Shown: positions 25,759 to 33,432 of the stretch, one piece after another
Numbering within the stretch: position 1 is the stretch's first letter
How the letters are laid out: each line of letters begins with the position of its first letter
NCBI RefSeq assembly: GCF_001477495.1
Contig: NZ_LDTF01000097.1
Span: forward strand, 1 to 46,832
Reading direction: 5' to 3'
DNA from: Sphingomonas yabuuchiae
GTDB lineage: Bacteria > Pseudomonadota > Alphaproteobacteria > Sphingomonadales > Sphingomonadaceae
DNA: 46,832 nt
Position numbers and translations under genes: made by a program
The notes under the pieces: model-generated
The model's input: only the letters and a program-made list of their open reading frames with translations
Database searches by the model: none
What the model was told of the DNA's origin: nothing

Positions 25759-27189
25759 TTGAATATCAGCGTCATCGCATCGCTACGCCGCCAAAAAACG
25801 GGGGTAGCAGCCCTCCTAGCCATGTGTGCGGCATCGTTAGGCGCGACGGGTGGTATTGCGCAGACGCCTTTGAACGATCGTCGTTCGATCATTCAGACGG
25901 CTACGACCGACGACCCTCAGCGAATCCCGGTCAAGGAAAGCACCGCTGCAAAAGCCGTCACCGTTCTGGTCGGTGGCTTGGTTTTCGATGCTAAATCCGC
26001 CCGGTCAGCACCTGCTACCGTGCTCATCGAGGGCAACAAGATCGCCGCAATATGGCCGGCGGGCCGTCGTGACTGGCCGGCGGACGCCCGGGTTATCAAT
26101 GTCGGTGGCAAGACGGTCCTGCCTGGCCTGATCGATCTTCACGTCCATCTGACCTATCCGGATAGCACGACGCCGATCGACCTACAGGCGAGCGAAGGTG
26201 ACGGCGTGCTGCGGGGGGCTAGAAACCTGCGCTGGATGCTGGAAGCCGGCATCACGTCGGTTCGCGATCTGAACGGCGTCGCGGATGCTCCGTACATTCT
26301 GGCAGACTGGAGTGCGACCAATCGTATTCCAGCGCCGCGCGTGTTCACTGCCGGGCATATCATCACGGGGACTGGGGGCCACGCGACCGAACGGCCGGTG
26401 TCGCCCAGCCACGGCCCCGACTATGCTTGGGAACGCAACGGCGCTGATGCCTGGCGGGGCGCCGTGCGGGAAACATTCAAGCGCGGCGCCACCATCATCA
26501 AGGTGGCAAGCCACTTCTCACCCGACGAGATTGCAGCGGCCGTCGATGAGGCGCATCGCCTAGGCCTGAAAGTCACCTGTGATTGTGAGACGGTCTACAC
26601 CGCCCTCGCAGTAGATGCCGGCGTCGATATCATCGAGCATCCTTTGCCCCGCACGGACGACACAATCCGGGCCATGGCGCGGCATCATACGGCATCGGTC
26701 CCGACGCTCCAGGTCTACCAGAACGTACTTGATCGCTCCGGTGGCTTTTACGGGTCGACCTCTAGGCGTTTCACCTTATCCGCGCAGGCTGACTTCGACG
26801 TCTTCCGAAAGATGAAGGCGGCCGGGATCGTCATGGGGATCGGAACCGACACGATCGGCGATGCGAACCAGTTGGTCCCCAACGTCTACCTCGCCGAGCT
26901 GCAATGGTTCATCCACGGCGGCTATTCGCCAGCGGAGACGCTTCGTACCGCGACGCTGACCAACGCCCAAATCCTCGACATGGACGACAAGCTGGGCAGC
27001 ATCACAGCAGGTAAGCTTGCCGACATTCTTGTCGTCGATGGTCGGCCCGATGTCGATATCGAGGCGCTGCGCAAGGTCGACAAGGTGTTTCGCGACGGCA
27101 TCCTGCTCGTCGATGCTGGCCAGATCGTCGTGCCGCGACATCAGCCCAAGCCGCTGACAAAAGCACCACCCTTCGACGCTGTCCGCTGA
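25759..27189 (+). CDS. Secreted amidohydrolase-family metal-dependent hydrolase
   Basis: 476 residues starting at TTG 25759 (AAAGG about 8 bases before). A signal peptide with Arg-Arg (SLRRQKTGVAALLAMCAASLG, split here as SLRRQKTG and VAALLAMCAASLG) ends near GIAQT, placing the enzyme in the periplasm. The amidohydrolase_1 fold is clear: PGLIDLHVHLTYP (HxH metal ligands), ATIIKVAS (possible bridging Lys), VDIIEHPLPR (His), GIGTDT (Asp), then LGSITAGKLADILVVDG. Where relatives read V-T-A-H the protein has V-T-C-D-C-E, so one expected metal His appears to be Asp. It lies 50 bp before a TonB receptor on the same strand, so it likely processes the compound that receptor imports, perhaps a peptide or lactam-like metabolite. 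Exact substrate unknown. Confidence 0.85.
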   Translation: MNISVIASLRRQKTGVAALLAMCAASLGATGGIAQTPLNDRRSIIQTATTDDPQRIPVKESTAAKAVTVLVGGLVFDAKSARSAPATVLIEGNKIAAIWPAGRRDWPADARVINVGGKTVLPGLIDLHVHLTYPDSTTPIDLQASEGDGVLRGARNLRWMLEAGITSVRDLNGVADAPYILADWSATNRIPAPRVFTAGHIITGTGGHATERPVSPSHGPDYAWERNGADAWRGAVRETFKRGATIIKVASHFSPDEIAAAVDEAHRLGLKVTCDCETVYTALAVDAGVDIIEHPLPRTDDTIRAMARHHTASVPTLQVYQNVLDRSGGFYGSTSRRFTLSAQADFDVFRKMKAAGIVMGIGTDTIGDANQLVPNVYLAELQWFIHGGYSPAETLRTATLTNAQILDMDDKLGSITAGKLADILVVDGRPDVDIEALRKVDKVFRDGILLVDAGQIVVPRHQPKPLTKAPPFDAVR

Positions 27190-27239
27190 CAGCTGCGCGC
27201 CCGCGCTCTTCCCCATCACGCTGCACAGCGGAGATTTCC

Positions 27240-29705
27240 ATGCATATCGTACCTAGCCTTCTGGCGCTTTCCGTTGCCTCGCTCACGCCTGCGCTCGCTC
27301 AGGCGCAGCAAAGCGATGCTCTTGCCGCTCCAACTGACACGGGCGAAGGCAGCGACATCGTCGTGACCGGCTCGCGCGGGCAACCGCGCACGGTCGCGTC
27401 CAGCCCAACCCCGATCGACGTCATCAGCGGTGAGGACATTGCTCGCCTGTCAGGTGGCTTGCAGCTGCGCGACGTCCTGACCCAGTTGGTGCCGTCCTTT
27501 CAGGCCCAACAGGTCGGCAGCTCGTCGTTCGACAGCGTAGCCCGTCCTGCCGGTCTTCGTGGACTGTCCGGGGTGCATGTCCTGGTGCTGGTGAACGGCA
27601 AACGGCGACATAATTCCGCGCTCATCAACCTCAATTCCGGTAACGTCTCGGCAGGGGGCAACCCCGTCGATCTGGACCAGATACCGGCCAGCTCGATCGA
27701 ACGCATCGAAGTGCTCCGCGACGGCGCGGCTGCGCAGTACGGGTCGGACGCGATCGCCGGCGTCATCAACATCATTCTTAAATCCAATGCGACCGGCGGT
27801 ACGGCCAACGTCGAGGTCGGCCAGCGTTACCACGACGGCGTCAACGGCAGCGACGGCGAAACCGTCAGCGCGCAGCTCTCACATGGTTTCGCGCTGGGCG
27901 ATCGGGGCTCGCTGGCATTGTCGGTGGACGGCAAATATCAGAATGCGACGGTCCGCAATTCCGACGTGACCGGCACCTTCTATTTTCCGGTGAACGGCCA
28001 GCCTGATCCGCGGGAAGCCACGGTCAACCGCCGTACCTATCAAGGCGGCTTGCCTCAGCTGCGGCAAATCCAGGCGGCGCTGAATGGGCGGTATGACCTC
28101 GGCAATGTCGAGGCCTATGCCACCGCCACATTGGGGTATCGCGAAGCTCGCGTTGGGCAGGCAGGCCGCAAGCCCAATGCCACCAGCAATATCCTCGCGA
28201 TCTTTCCGGACGGCTTCACACCGTTCTACACCCTCCATGAAACCGACGGCCAATTCACCGGTGGACTGCGCGGAAACGTCGGCGGATGGAAGCTCGATCT
28301 CAGCAGCACCTATGGTCGCGACTATGCACGCAGCGGCGCGGACAACTCGCTCAACGCTTCGCTCGGTGCCAGCAGCCCGACGTCGTTCGATACGTTCAGC
28401 GCGGCTTTCGACCAGTGGACCAACAATCTCGACCTGACGAAAAGCTATGCCATCCTTGGCGGGCGCAATCTCCAGATCTCTGCCGGCGCCGAATACCGCT
28501 ACGAAAGCTATGTCACCAAGGCACTTGATCCAGCGGCCTACACCAATGGCGGATATGTCTTCCCGGCAGGAACGCCCCTCGCCCGACAGCCGGGCGCAGT
28601 CGGTGCTCAAGGTGCGATCATCGTGACACCGAGCGACCAGGCTGACATCAAACGCAATGTCTGGGCTGGCTATGTCGACCTCGCTCTTGATGTCACCAGT
28701 CGCCTTCTCGTGACGGGCGCGGTGCGGTATGAAACCTATGACGACAGCTCGGGCGACGTGTGGAGTGGCAAGGTGTCAGCGCGCTACAAGGTCGCAGATT
28801 GGCTCAATCTGCGCGGCGCATTCTCCAACGGCTTCCGTGCCCCGAGCCTTGCGCAGCAGGCCTATGCGCAGACGTCGACCCAGTTCAATCTCGTCAGCGG
28901 TGCATATCAGCTGATCGAATCCAAGATCGTTTGTACCGGATCGCCAATCGCTGCTGCACTCGGGGCAGCGCCCCTGACCCCGGAAAAATCCCGCAACTAC
29001 AGCGTCGGCTTTGCGCTGACGCCGATAGCTGGTTTGTCGGTGACGGCGGACGCCTATCAGATCGACATCGACGATCGGATTACGCTTACTGGCCTTCTTT
29101 CCAGTGCAGGGGTACGCGCCATTTTGCGCGCAAATGGCCTCTCGGGCGACCAGTATGTGCGCTTCTTCACCAACGCGATCGACACCCGCACCCGCGGTAT
29201 CGATATCGTTGGTTCGTACAACCTGCCCCTTGGAGAGTTTGGCCGGCTTCGCACGACGATCGGCTACAATCACAATGTCACGAACATCAAAAACATCGCC
29301 CCGACGCCTACCCAGCTTTCGGGACTTGGTCTGACACTCTTCGACCGGCAGACGCAGGGATATTTCACCGTCGGAACGCCAAAGGATAAGCTGATCCTCG
29401 GTCTTGACTGGAACCTGGATCGCTTGGGGATCAACCTTAGAGAGACGCGTTACGGAAACTGGGCAACGCTCAACAATACACCCAGCCTGGACCAGTTTTA
29501 TGGCGCGAAGTGGATCACTGACCTAGAGGTTGGATATGACGTCACACGTGCAGCTCGTGTAGCGGTAGGTGCTTATAATATTTTTGACACCTACCCTGAC
29601 AAGAGCACCGTCCCCAACACCATCGGTAGCTCAATCTATGGTGGTAATTCGCCATTCGGGGCTTACGGCGGCTACTACTACGCCCGTTTGTCTTTGCGGT
29701 ATTGA
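27240..29705 (+). CDS. TonB-dependent outer-membrane receptor
   Basis: 821 residues. Signal peptide to about ALAQA; CGGAGA lies 5 bases before the ATG. Residues about 35-55 (GSDIVVTGSRG) resemble a TonB box with its linker. The plug domain follows (PIDVISGEDIARL, LRDVLTQLVPSF, LRGLSGVHVLVLVNGKRRH, RIEVLRDGAAAQYGSDAIAG). The remainder is a 22-strand barrel, with TKSYAILGGRNLQISAG and SNGFRAPSLAQQAYAQTST, ending in the aromatic YYYARLSLRY. It imports an unknown ligand using energy from TonB/ExbBD. The pairing with the secreted amidohydrolase just upstream suggests a joint uptake and breakdown unit. No FecI/FecR-type regulator is adjacent, and no N-terminal signalling domain is present. Confidence 0.94.
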   Translation: MHIVPSLLALSVASLTPALAQAQQSDALAAPTDTGEGSDIVVTGSRGQPRTVASSPTPIDVISGEDIARLSGGLQLRDVLTQLVPSFQAQQVGSSSFDSVARPAGLRGLSGVHVLVLVNGKRRHNSALINLNSGNVSAGGNPVDLDQIPASSIERIEVLRDGAAAQYGSDAIAGVINIILKSNATGGTANVEVGQRYHDGVNGSDGETVSAQLSHGFALGDRGSLALSVDGKYQNATVRNSDVTGTFYFPVNGQPDPREATVNRRTYQGGLPQLRQIQAALNGRYDLGNVEAYATATLGYREARVGQAGRKPNATSNILAIFPDGFTPFYTLHETDGQFTGGLRGNVGGWKLDLSSTYGRDYARSGADNSLNASLGASSPTSFDTFSAAFDQWTNNLDLTKSYAILGGRNLQISAGAEYRYESYVTKALDPAAYTNGGYVFPAGTPLARQPGAVGAQGAIIVTPSDQADIKRNVWAGYVDLALDVTSRLLVTGAVRYETYDDSSGDVWSGKVSARYKVADWLNLRGAFSNGFRAPSLAQQAYAQTSTQFNLVSGAYQLIESKIVCTGSPIAAALGAAPLTPEKSRNYSVGFALTPIAGLSVTADAYQIDIDDRITLTGLLSSAGVRAILRANGLSGDQYVRFFTNAIDTRTRGIDIVGSYNLPLGEFGRLRTTIGYNHNVTNIKNIAPTPTQLSGLGLTLFDRQTQGYFTVGTPKDKLILGLDWNLDRLGINLRETRYGNWATLNNTPSLDQFYGAKWITDLEVGYDVTRAARVAVGAYNIFDTYPDKSTVPNTIGSSIYGGNSPFGAYGGYYYARLSLRY

Positions 29706-29737
29706 CCGCACCAATTTAGTTTTTTGAGAGGCGATTT

Positions 29738-29765
29738 AGACGTGCCGCTCATGGGTGGCACGTCT
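29738..29765 (+). terminator. Hairpin after the TonB receptor gene
   Basis: A 9-bp perfect stem AGACGTGCC / GGCACGTCT with a 10-base loop, 32 bases past the receptor stop. No T-tract follows (TCATTGAG), so it could be a weak or Rho-assisted terminator or just an RNA-stabilising hairpin. Confidence 0.45.
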
Positions 29766-30012
29766 CATTGAGCAAAGCGTCCCTCAAACGAAGGTTCAGA
29801 GGGACAGCATTGGAAGGCTCACGTTCCAGATGCCTCCTGATTTAGCCCTTTTTCCAAAACCTGTTCCCAATTGCATTTTCCCGAAACTGCCTGCCGGACA
29901 TGGAGAAACGGGACTGCTGCGAGTAGTTCGAACGGATGGTTTCGGGATGCCGCGCCGCATGCTAAATCGGCGAACAACGGGTCGGTTTTGCACGCCAGGC
30001 TGAGACAGCAAG
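29766..30012. other. Non-coding stretch between the TonB receptor and the IS region
   Basis: About 250 bp with no supported gene. It joins the receptor's 3' hairpin to inverted repeat copy 10 and the IS5 remnant. Base composition is less GC-rich than in the receptor gene. Confidence 0.35.
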
Positions 30013-30073
30013 GACCCAGAAGCGGCCATTGGAAGCCCGCTATTCGCTTCCCACTTTCTGCCATTCGTTCATC
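30013..30073 (-). repeat. Dispersed 61-bp intergenic repeat, copy 10 (inverted)
   Basis: Exactly 61 bp on the minus strand: GATGAACGAATGGCAGAA, TGGGAAGCGA, then CCAATGGCCGCTTCTGGGTC. It is the only well-conserved copy on the minus strand and the only one right of 17.5 kb. It sits directly beside the IS5 remnant. Confidence 0.75.
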
Positions 30074-30104
30074 TCGCGAAAACGGTCCACTCACGGCAAC
30101 GTTG

Positions 30105-30247
30105 GGCGGCCGCATGTCTCCTATTGGGGGGATCGTGCATGTGCTGAAGGTTGGTTGTCGCTGGTGCAACTGCCCGGCCGATTATGGGCCATCGACGACG
30201 ATCTACAACCGGTTCAACCGCTGGTCGCACCGTGGCTGCTGGCTCAG
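30105..30247 (+). pseudogene. IS5-family transposase remnant (N-terminal fragment)
   Basis: About 46 codons readable as IGGIVHVLKVGCRWC, then NCPADYGPSTTIYNRFNRWS, then HRGCWL, the conserved N-terminal DUF4096 part of IS5-family transposases. It is cut off exactly where the IS3-family element begins, and the rest of the transposase is not found on the other side of that element. A C-terminal part of a similar transposase is at 1-333, but there is no proof that the two belong together. Confidence 0.75.
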
Positions 30248-30330
30248 TGACCTGAGCCCTCCGGATTGGTCCGTTTTTTGTGAGAAATTCCCGGTTAGGT
30301 TTGGCAGGTGCCGGACGAGGGAATCCGCCA

Positions 30331-30597
30331 ATGAAGAAGTCGAGGATCAGTGAGCAGCAGATAGCGTTCATACTCAAGCAGGCCGAGGATGGAACAACCG
30401 TCGAGGAAGTGTGCCGGAAGGCCGGCATATCAATCCAGACCTACTACCGATGGCGTAGTAAATACGGAGGGCTGATGCCGTCGGAGATGAAACGCCTGAA
30501 GGTGCTGGAGGAGGAGAACGTCCGGCTGAAGCGGCTGGTGGCTAACCTCAGCTTGGACAAGGAGATGCTGCAGGACGTCATCCGCCGAAAAATGTAG
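30331..30597 (+). CDS. IS3-family transposase OrfA
   Basis: 88 residues, start ATG 30331 after GAGGGAA. Helix-turn-helix in its first 60 residues (KKSRISEQQIAFILKQAE, VEEVCRKAGISIQTYYRWRSKYGG) and a leucine-zipper-like tail (EMKRLKVLEEENVRLKRLV), followed by LDKEMLQDVIRRK, typical of IS407-group OrfA. It binds the IS ends. Programmed -1 frameshifting near its 3' end normally gives the OrfAB transposase. Confidence 0.92.
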   Translation: MKKSRISEQQIAFILKQAEDGTTVEEVCRKAGISIQTYYRWRSKYGGLMPSEMKRLKVLEEENVRLKRLVANLSLDKEMLQDVIRRKM

Positions 30598-30599
30598 GG

Positions 30600-31430
30600 C
30601 CTGGTCGAGCCCGGGAGATCGTCGGCTATTTGCAGGCGAGCTACCAGGTCAGCGAACGGCGAGCCTGTAGCGCGTTTCCGATCAATCGATCGACCCAGCG
30701 CTATCAGTCCCGCCGCCTCGATCAGGCCGGCCTCAAGATGCGGATCAAGGAGTTGGCTGCAACCCGTGTTCGCTACGGGTATTGACGCATCCATGTGCTT
30801 CTCCGACGGGAGGGCTGGGAGATCAACCACAAGCGCACTCATCGGCTGTATCGCGAACTCGGGCTGCAGCTGCGCAACAAGACGTCCAAGCGCAAGGTGA
30901 AGGCGAAGCTGCGCGATGACCGGACGCCAGCGACGGCGCCCAACGAGTGCTGGTCGATGGATTTTCTATCGGACCAGCTGTTCGACGGGCGCAAAATCCG
31001 CGTGCTGTCGATCGTCGACAACTTCACCCGTGTGTCGCCAGCGCTCGACGTACGGACGAGCTACCGCGGCTCTGACGTGGTCGAGACGCTTGAGCGCATT
31101 GCCGCGGTACATGGTCGTCCCAAGCGCGTTCGTCTGGATAATGGCCCGGAATTCATCTCGAAGGATCTCGACCTGTGGGCATACCAGCATGACGTGGTGC
31201 TGGACTTTAGCAGGCCTGGGAAGCCAACCGACAATGCGTTCGCGGAGGCGTTCAACAGCCGGGTGCGGGCCGAATGCCTCAACGCATACTGGTTCTTGAG
31301 CTTGGACGACGCGCGGATAAAATGTGAGGCGTGGCGGCGCGATTACAACGAGCACCGTCCGCATAGCTCCCTCGGCAACCAGACCCCGATGGAGCGCGCT
31401 TTTTCATCAGGGCAGGCATGCCTGCCCTGA
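30600..31430 (+). pseudogene. IS3-family transposase OrfB with in-frame TGA
   Basis: The frame following orfA (-1) reads PGRAREIVGYLQASYQVSERR onward as normal IS407-group OrfB (shown here in part: REIVGYLQASYQVSERR), up to RVRYGY, where TGA at 30783-30785 replaces an expected Arg codon (family RYGYRRIHVLLRREGW; CGA to TGA is one transition). Past the stop the DDE integrase core is intact: WSMDFLSDQLFDGRK (first Asp), RLDNGPEFIS (second Asp) and the Glu in AFAEAFNSRVRAECLN, then HRPHSSLGNQTP. An internal product from about 30795 would lack the N-terminal part. The 3' end overlaps a perfect 36-bp palindrome. Confidence 0.85.
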
Positions 31431-31436
31431 TGAAAA
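31401..31436. repeat. Perfect 36-bp palindrome at the end of the IS orfB
   Basis: Two 18-bp arms with no spacer, TTTTCATCAGGGCAGGCA and its exact complement. The orfB stop (31428-31430) lies inside it. The RNA would form a tight hairpin with U-rich flanks, so it may end transcription in both directions. A zero-loop palindrome of this length is unusual. Confidence 0.85.
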
Positions 31437-31538
31437 GAGAGCCGGTTTTCTCATAAAGACCGGACCTAAGATGGGGTGAGGCTCACCTTGATCCAGACTG
31501 TCATAGTCGATGGACCACTCAGAAGGGGGCAACTCACT

Positions 31539-31724
31539 ATGGCCAAGCGGATTGGCCTGGGTCGTAAGCCGGGACAAAGCCCCAAGGCTGGGCAGGGCAC
31601 CAAACCGGAAGCTGCTAAAACCCCCCGCAAGGGCAAGTCGGTCGCAGCTGCCAAGGCAGCGGCGCAGGCGCATTTGAGCGGCGGCGAATGTAAGAAAGGG
31701 GGCGGAAACGACCGCCCCCTCTGA
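31539..31724 (+). CDS. Small basic protein of unknown function (doubtful)
   Basis: 61 residues from ATG 31539, with AGGGGGCAA upstream as a loose ribosome site. The sequence is low-complexity and Lys/Ala/Gly-rich (GRKPGQSPKAGQGTKPE, KGKSVAAAKAAAQAHL) with one Cys and a net positive charge, as in histone-like or DNA-binding tails. Its last codons coincide with a strong hairpin (31697-31720). It lies between the IS3 element and the tRNA. May be real or only an open frame. Confidence 0.35.
   Translation: MAKRIGLGRKPGQSPKAGQGTKPEAAKTPRKGKSVAAAKAAAQAHLSGGECKKGGGNDRPL
31697..31720 (+). terminator. GC-rich hairpin at the end of the small basic ORF
   Basis: Stem AGGGGGCGG / CCGCCCCCT (9 bp) with loop AAACGA, overlapping the last codons of the 61-residue frame. 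Followed by CTGAAAGTG, not by a T-tract. Possible terminator or structured boundary. Confidence 0.4.
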
Positions 31725-32157
31725 AAGTGCATCTGCCCCTGCCTTTGTGGCAAACTGCAAAAATCTATGGTTGCGCCGTATGGCCCAACACTAAGTTTGA
31801 AGGCAGTCAGTCTCGGGATGCCGTGAGGGTGTGACGGCACTGGCGTATGCGGCTGGGTGCGTAGCCAAGCTGGGGATAATCACCAATGACGCGGGCCCAG
31901 GCATCAGGAAGCACCCGTCGGCGTGGCAGCTTACAATTCTGCCGGCTGCGGCACGTTGTTCAGAGCCAATCTGACGTCACCTGTAGCGCAAAAATTTTTC
32001 GTAGGGGGGGGCAGATGCGGCGGGACGCATCGCATTAGCTCACATGGTCCGGTTCATCGACGACCGTCAGTGCTCGCCGAAAACCTAATCAGAAATGGGC
32101 ACGAAAGTGGGCATCATTCGTCGAGAATAAAAATAATGCAGTAAAAACAATTAGATC
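31725..32157. other. Gap of 433 bp between the IS region and the tRNA
   Basis: No clear gene. On the minus strand a stretch from about 31945 to the stop at 31808 reads protein-like (DAWARVIGDYPQLGYAPSR) but has no start and no family I recognise; it may be a decayed gene end. A run of seven Gs at about 32006 and an AT-rich stretch just before the tRNA (32120-32157) are also present. This is where an attachment site would be expected if an element used the tRNA 3' end. Confidence 0.35.
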
Positions 32158-32247
32158 TGGCGGAAGAGGTGGGATTCGAACCCACGGATGGCTTGCACCA
32201 TCGCCGGTTTTCAAGACCGGTGCCTTAAACCGCTCGGCCACTCTTCC
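32158..32247 (-). tRNA. tRNA-Ser (anticodon UGA)
   Basis: 90 nt including an encoded CCA. The acceptor stem GGAAGAG pairs with CTCTTCC. The D-arm GGCCGAGCGGTTTAAGGC, the anticodon loop CTTGAAA with anticodon TGA between CCGGT and ACCGG, a long class II variable arm (CGATGGTGCAAGCCATCC) and the T-arm GTGGGTTCGAATCCCAC are all visible. It reads UCN codons. Its 3' end faces the accessory region, the orientation used by tRNA-targeting integrases. Confidence 0.97.
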
Positions 32248-32388
32248 GGGATCGCGGTGGAGGGGCCTCTACGCCAAGCCGCGGGCCGAATCCACTGTCG
32301 ATTTGAGGGCGGGCGGCGCGGCTGGGCGTGCCGGTCTTGCGGTGGTGCGAGGTTCCGGCTTCGGCCCGGCTATGGCACATAGGTACCC

Positions 32389-33432
32389 ATGTGGGGGGAC
32401 ATTACCCGGCGCCTGAAGCGCCTCGCCATCGTGTCGATCTTTGCGGCCTCGGTCAGCGCAGCACCCGCCTGCGCGCAGGACGAGGCCGGATTTCAGGCCT
32501 ATCTACAACAGGTGCGCGGCACCGCGATGGCGCAAGGCGTCAGCCGGACGACCCTGGACTCGGTGCTGCCGACCTTGACGCTGAATTCGCGCGTGATCGA
32601 ACTGGACCGGCGCCAGCCCGGCGGCCCGGCCAATAGCGGGTTCAGCCCCTTTGCGCCCTATAAGGCCGCGCATGTCGATGCCGCGCGCATCGGCCGGGGC
32701 CGGACCAAATATCTGGCGCAGCGCCCGCGTCTGTCGCGGATCGAGCGCGAGACGGGCGTGCCGGAATCGATCATGGTCGCGATCTGGGGGCATGAGACGA
32801 ATTACGGAGCCTATACCGGCAATTTCGACCTGCTGCGCTCGCTGGCGAGCCTGGCCTATGAAGGGCGGCGGCGGCCCCTGTTCGAGGGCGAATTTATCGC
32901 CGCGTTGAAGATGATGGACCGGGGCGTGACCCGCGACCAGCTGAAGGGCAGCTGGGCGGGCGCGACCGGCAATCCGCAATTCCTGCCCTCCATCTATCTG
33001 CGCCTGGCCCGCGATGGCGATGGCGACGGTCGCGCCGATATCTGGAACAGCGAGGCCGATACGCTGGTCTCAATCGGCAATTATTTCGTCAATGCCGGAT
33101 GGCGGGCAGGACAGCCCTGGGGCTTTGCGGTGACGGTGCCCGCGGGCTTCGACCGTTCGATGGTGCGCAACCGGCTGGTCAGCCCCCGCTGTCCCCGCGT
33201 ATTCGAGCGGCATAGCGGCTGGCGGACCATCGCCGAATGGCGCGCGATGGGCATCGTGCCGCAGGGCGCGGCATGGCCCAATGACCAGGTGCTCGCCACG
33301 CTGATGGAACCGGACGGGCAGGGGGCGACCGCCTATCTGCTGACCGGCAATTACCGGGTTATCCTGGATTATAATTGTTCGAACTTCTACGCATTGTCCG
33401 TCGGATTGCTGGCCGATGCGATTGCGGGCTGA
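32389..33432 (+). CDS. Lytic murein transglycosylase, MltB family
   Basis: 347 residues with a signal peptide (RLAIVSIFAASVSAAPACA, cleavage before QDEAG; the Cys is not in a clear lipobox). SLT_2 domain across about 32-335: FQAYLQQVRGTAMAQGVSRTT, LSRIERETGVPESIMVAIWG, with the catalytic Glu136 in WGHETNYG, and GATGNPQFLPSIYLR where the family has GAMGxxQFMPS. It cleaves the MurNAc-GlcNAc bond of peptidoglycan to 1,6-anhydroMurNAc in the periplasm. It is first in a murein gene run and overlaps rlpA by 17 bases. The ATG has only a weak ribosome site. Confidence 0.92.
   Translation: MWGDITRRLKRLAIVSIFAASVSAAPACAQDEAGFQAYLQQVRGTAMAQGVSRTTLDSVLPTLTLNSRVIELDRRQPGGPANSGFSPFAPYKAAHVDAARIGRGRTKYLAQRPRLSRIERETGVPESIMVAIWGHETNYGAYTGNFDLLRSLASLAYEGRRRPLFEGEFIAALKMMDRGVTRDQLKGSWAGATGNPQFLPSIYLRLARDGDGDGRADIWNSEADTLVSIGNYFVNAGWRAGQPWGFAVTVPAGFDRSMVRNRLVSPRCPRVFERHSGWRTIAEWRAMGIVPQGAAWPNDQVLATLMEPDGQGATAYLLTGNYRVILDYNCSNFYALSVGLLADAIAG

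Larger units (their letters stand above)
30248..31485 (+). mobile_element. IS3-family insertion sequence, IS407 group, about 1.24 kb
   Basis: Bounded by imperfect terminal inverted repeats. The left end reads TGACCTGAGCCCTCC, then GGTCCGTTTTTTGTGAGAAA; the right end on the minus strand reads TGAGCCTCACCCC, then GGTCCGGTCTTTATGAGAAA. It contains orfA and a -1 frame orfB as usual. Length suits the group. No matching target duplication is seen (TCAG on the left, CCTT on the right), which fits a later deletion or rearrangement on one side. orfB holds a nonsense codon, so the copy is probably immobile on its own. Confidence 0.85.

Noticed and set aside
29871..30353. 160-codon open frame read through the IS junction
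   Set aside because: It joins repeat sequence, an IS5 fragment and the IS3 left end; only the middle is real transposase remnant.
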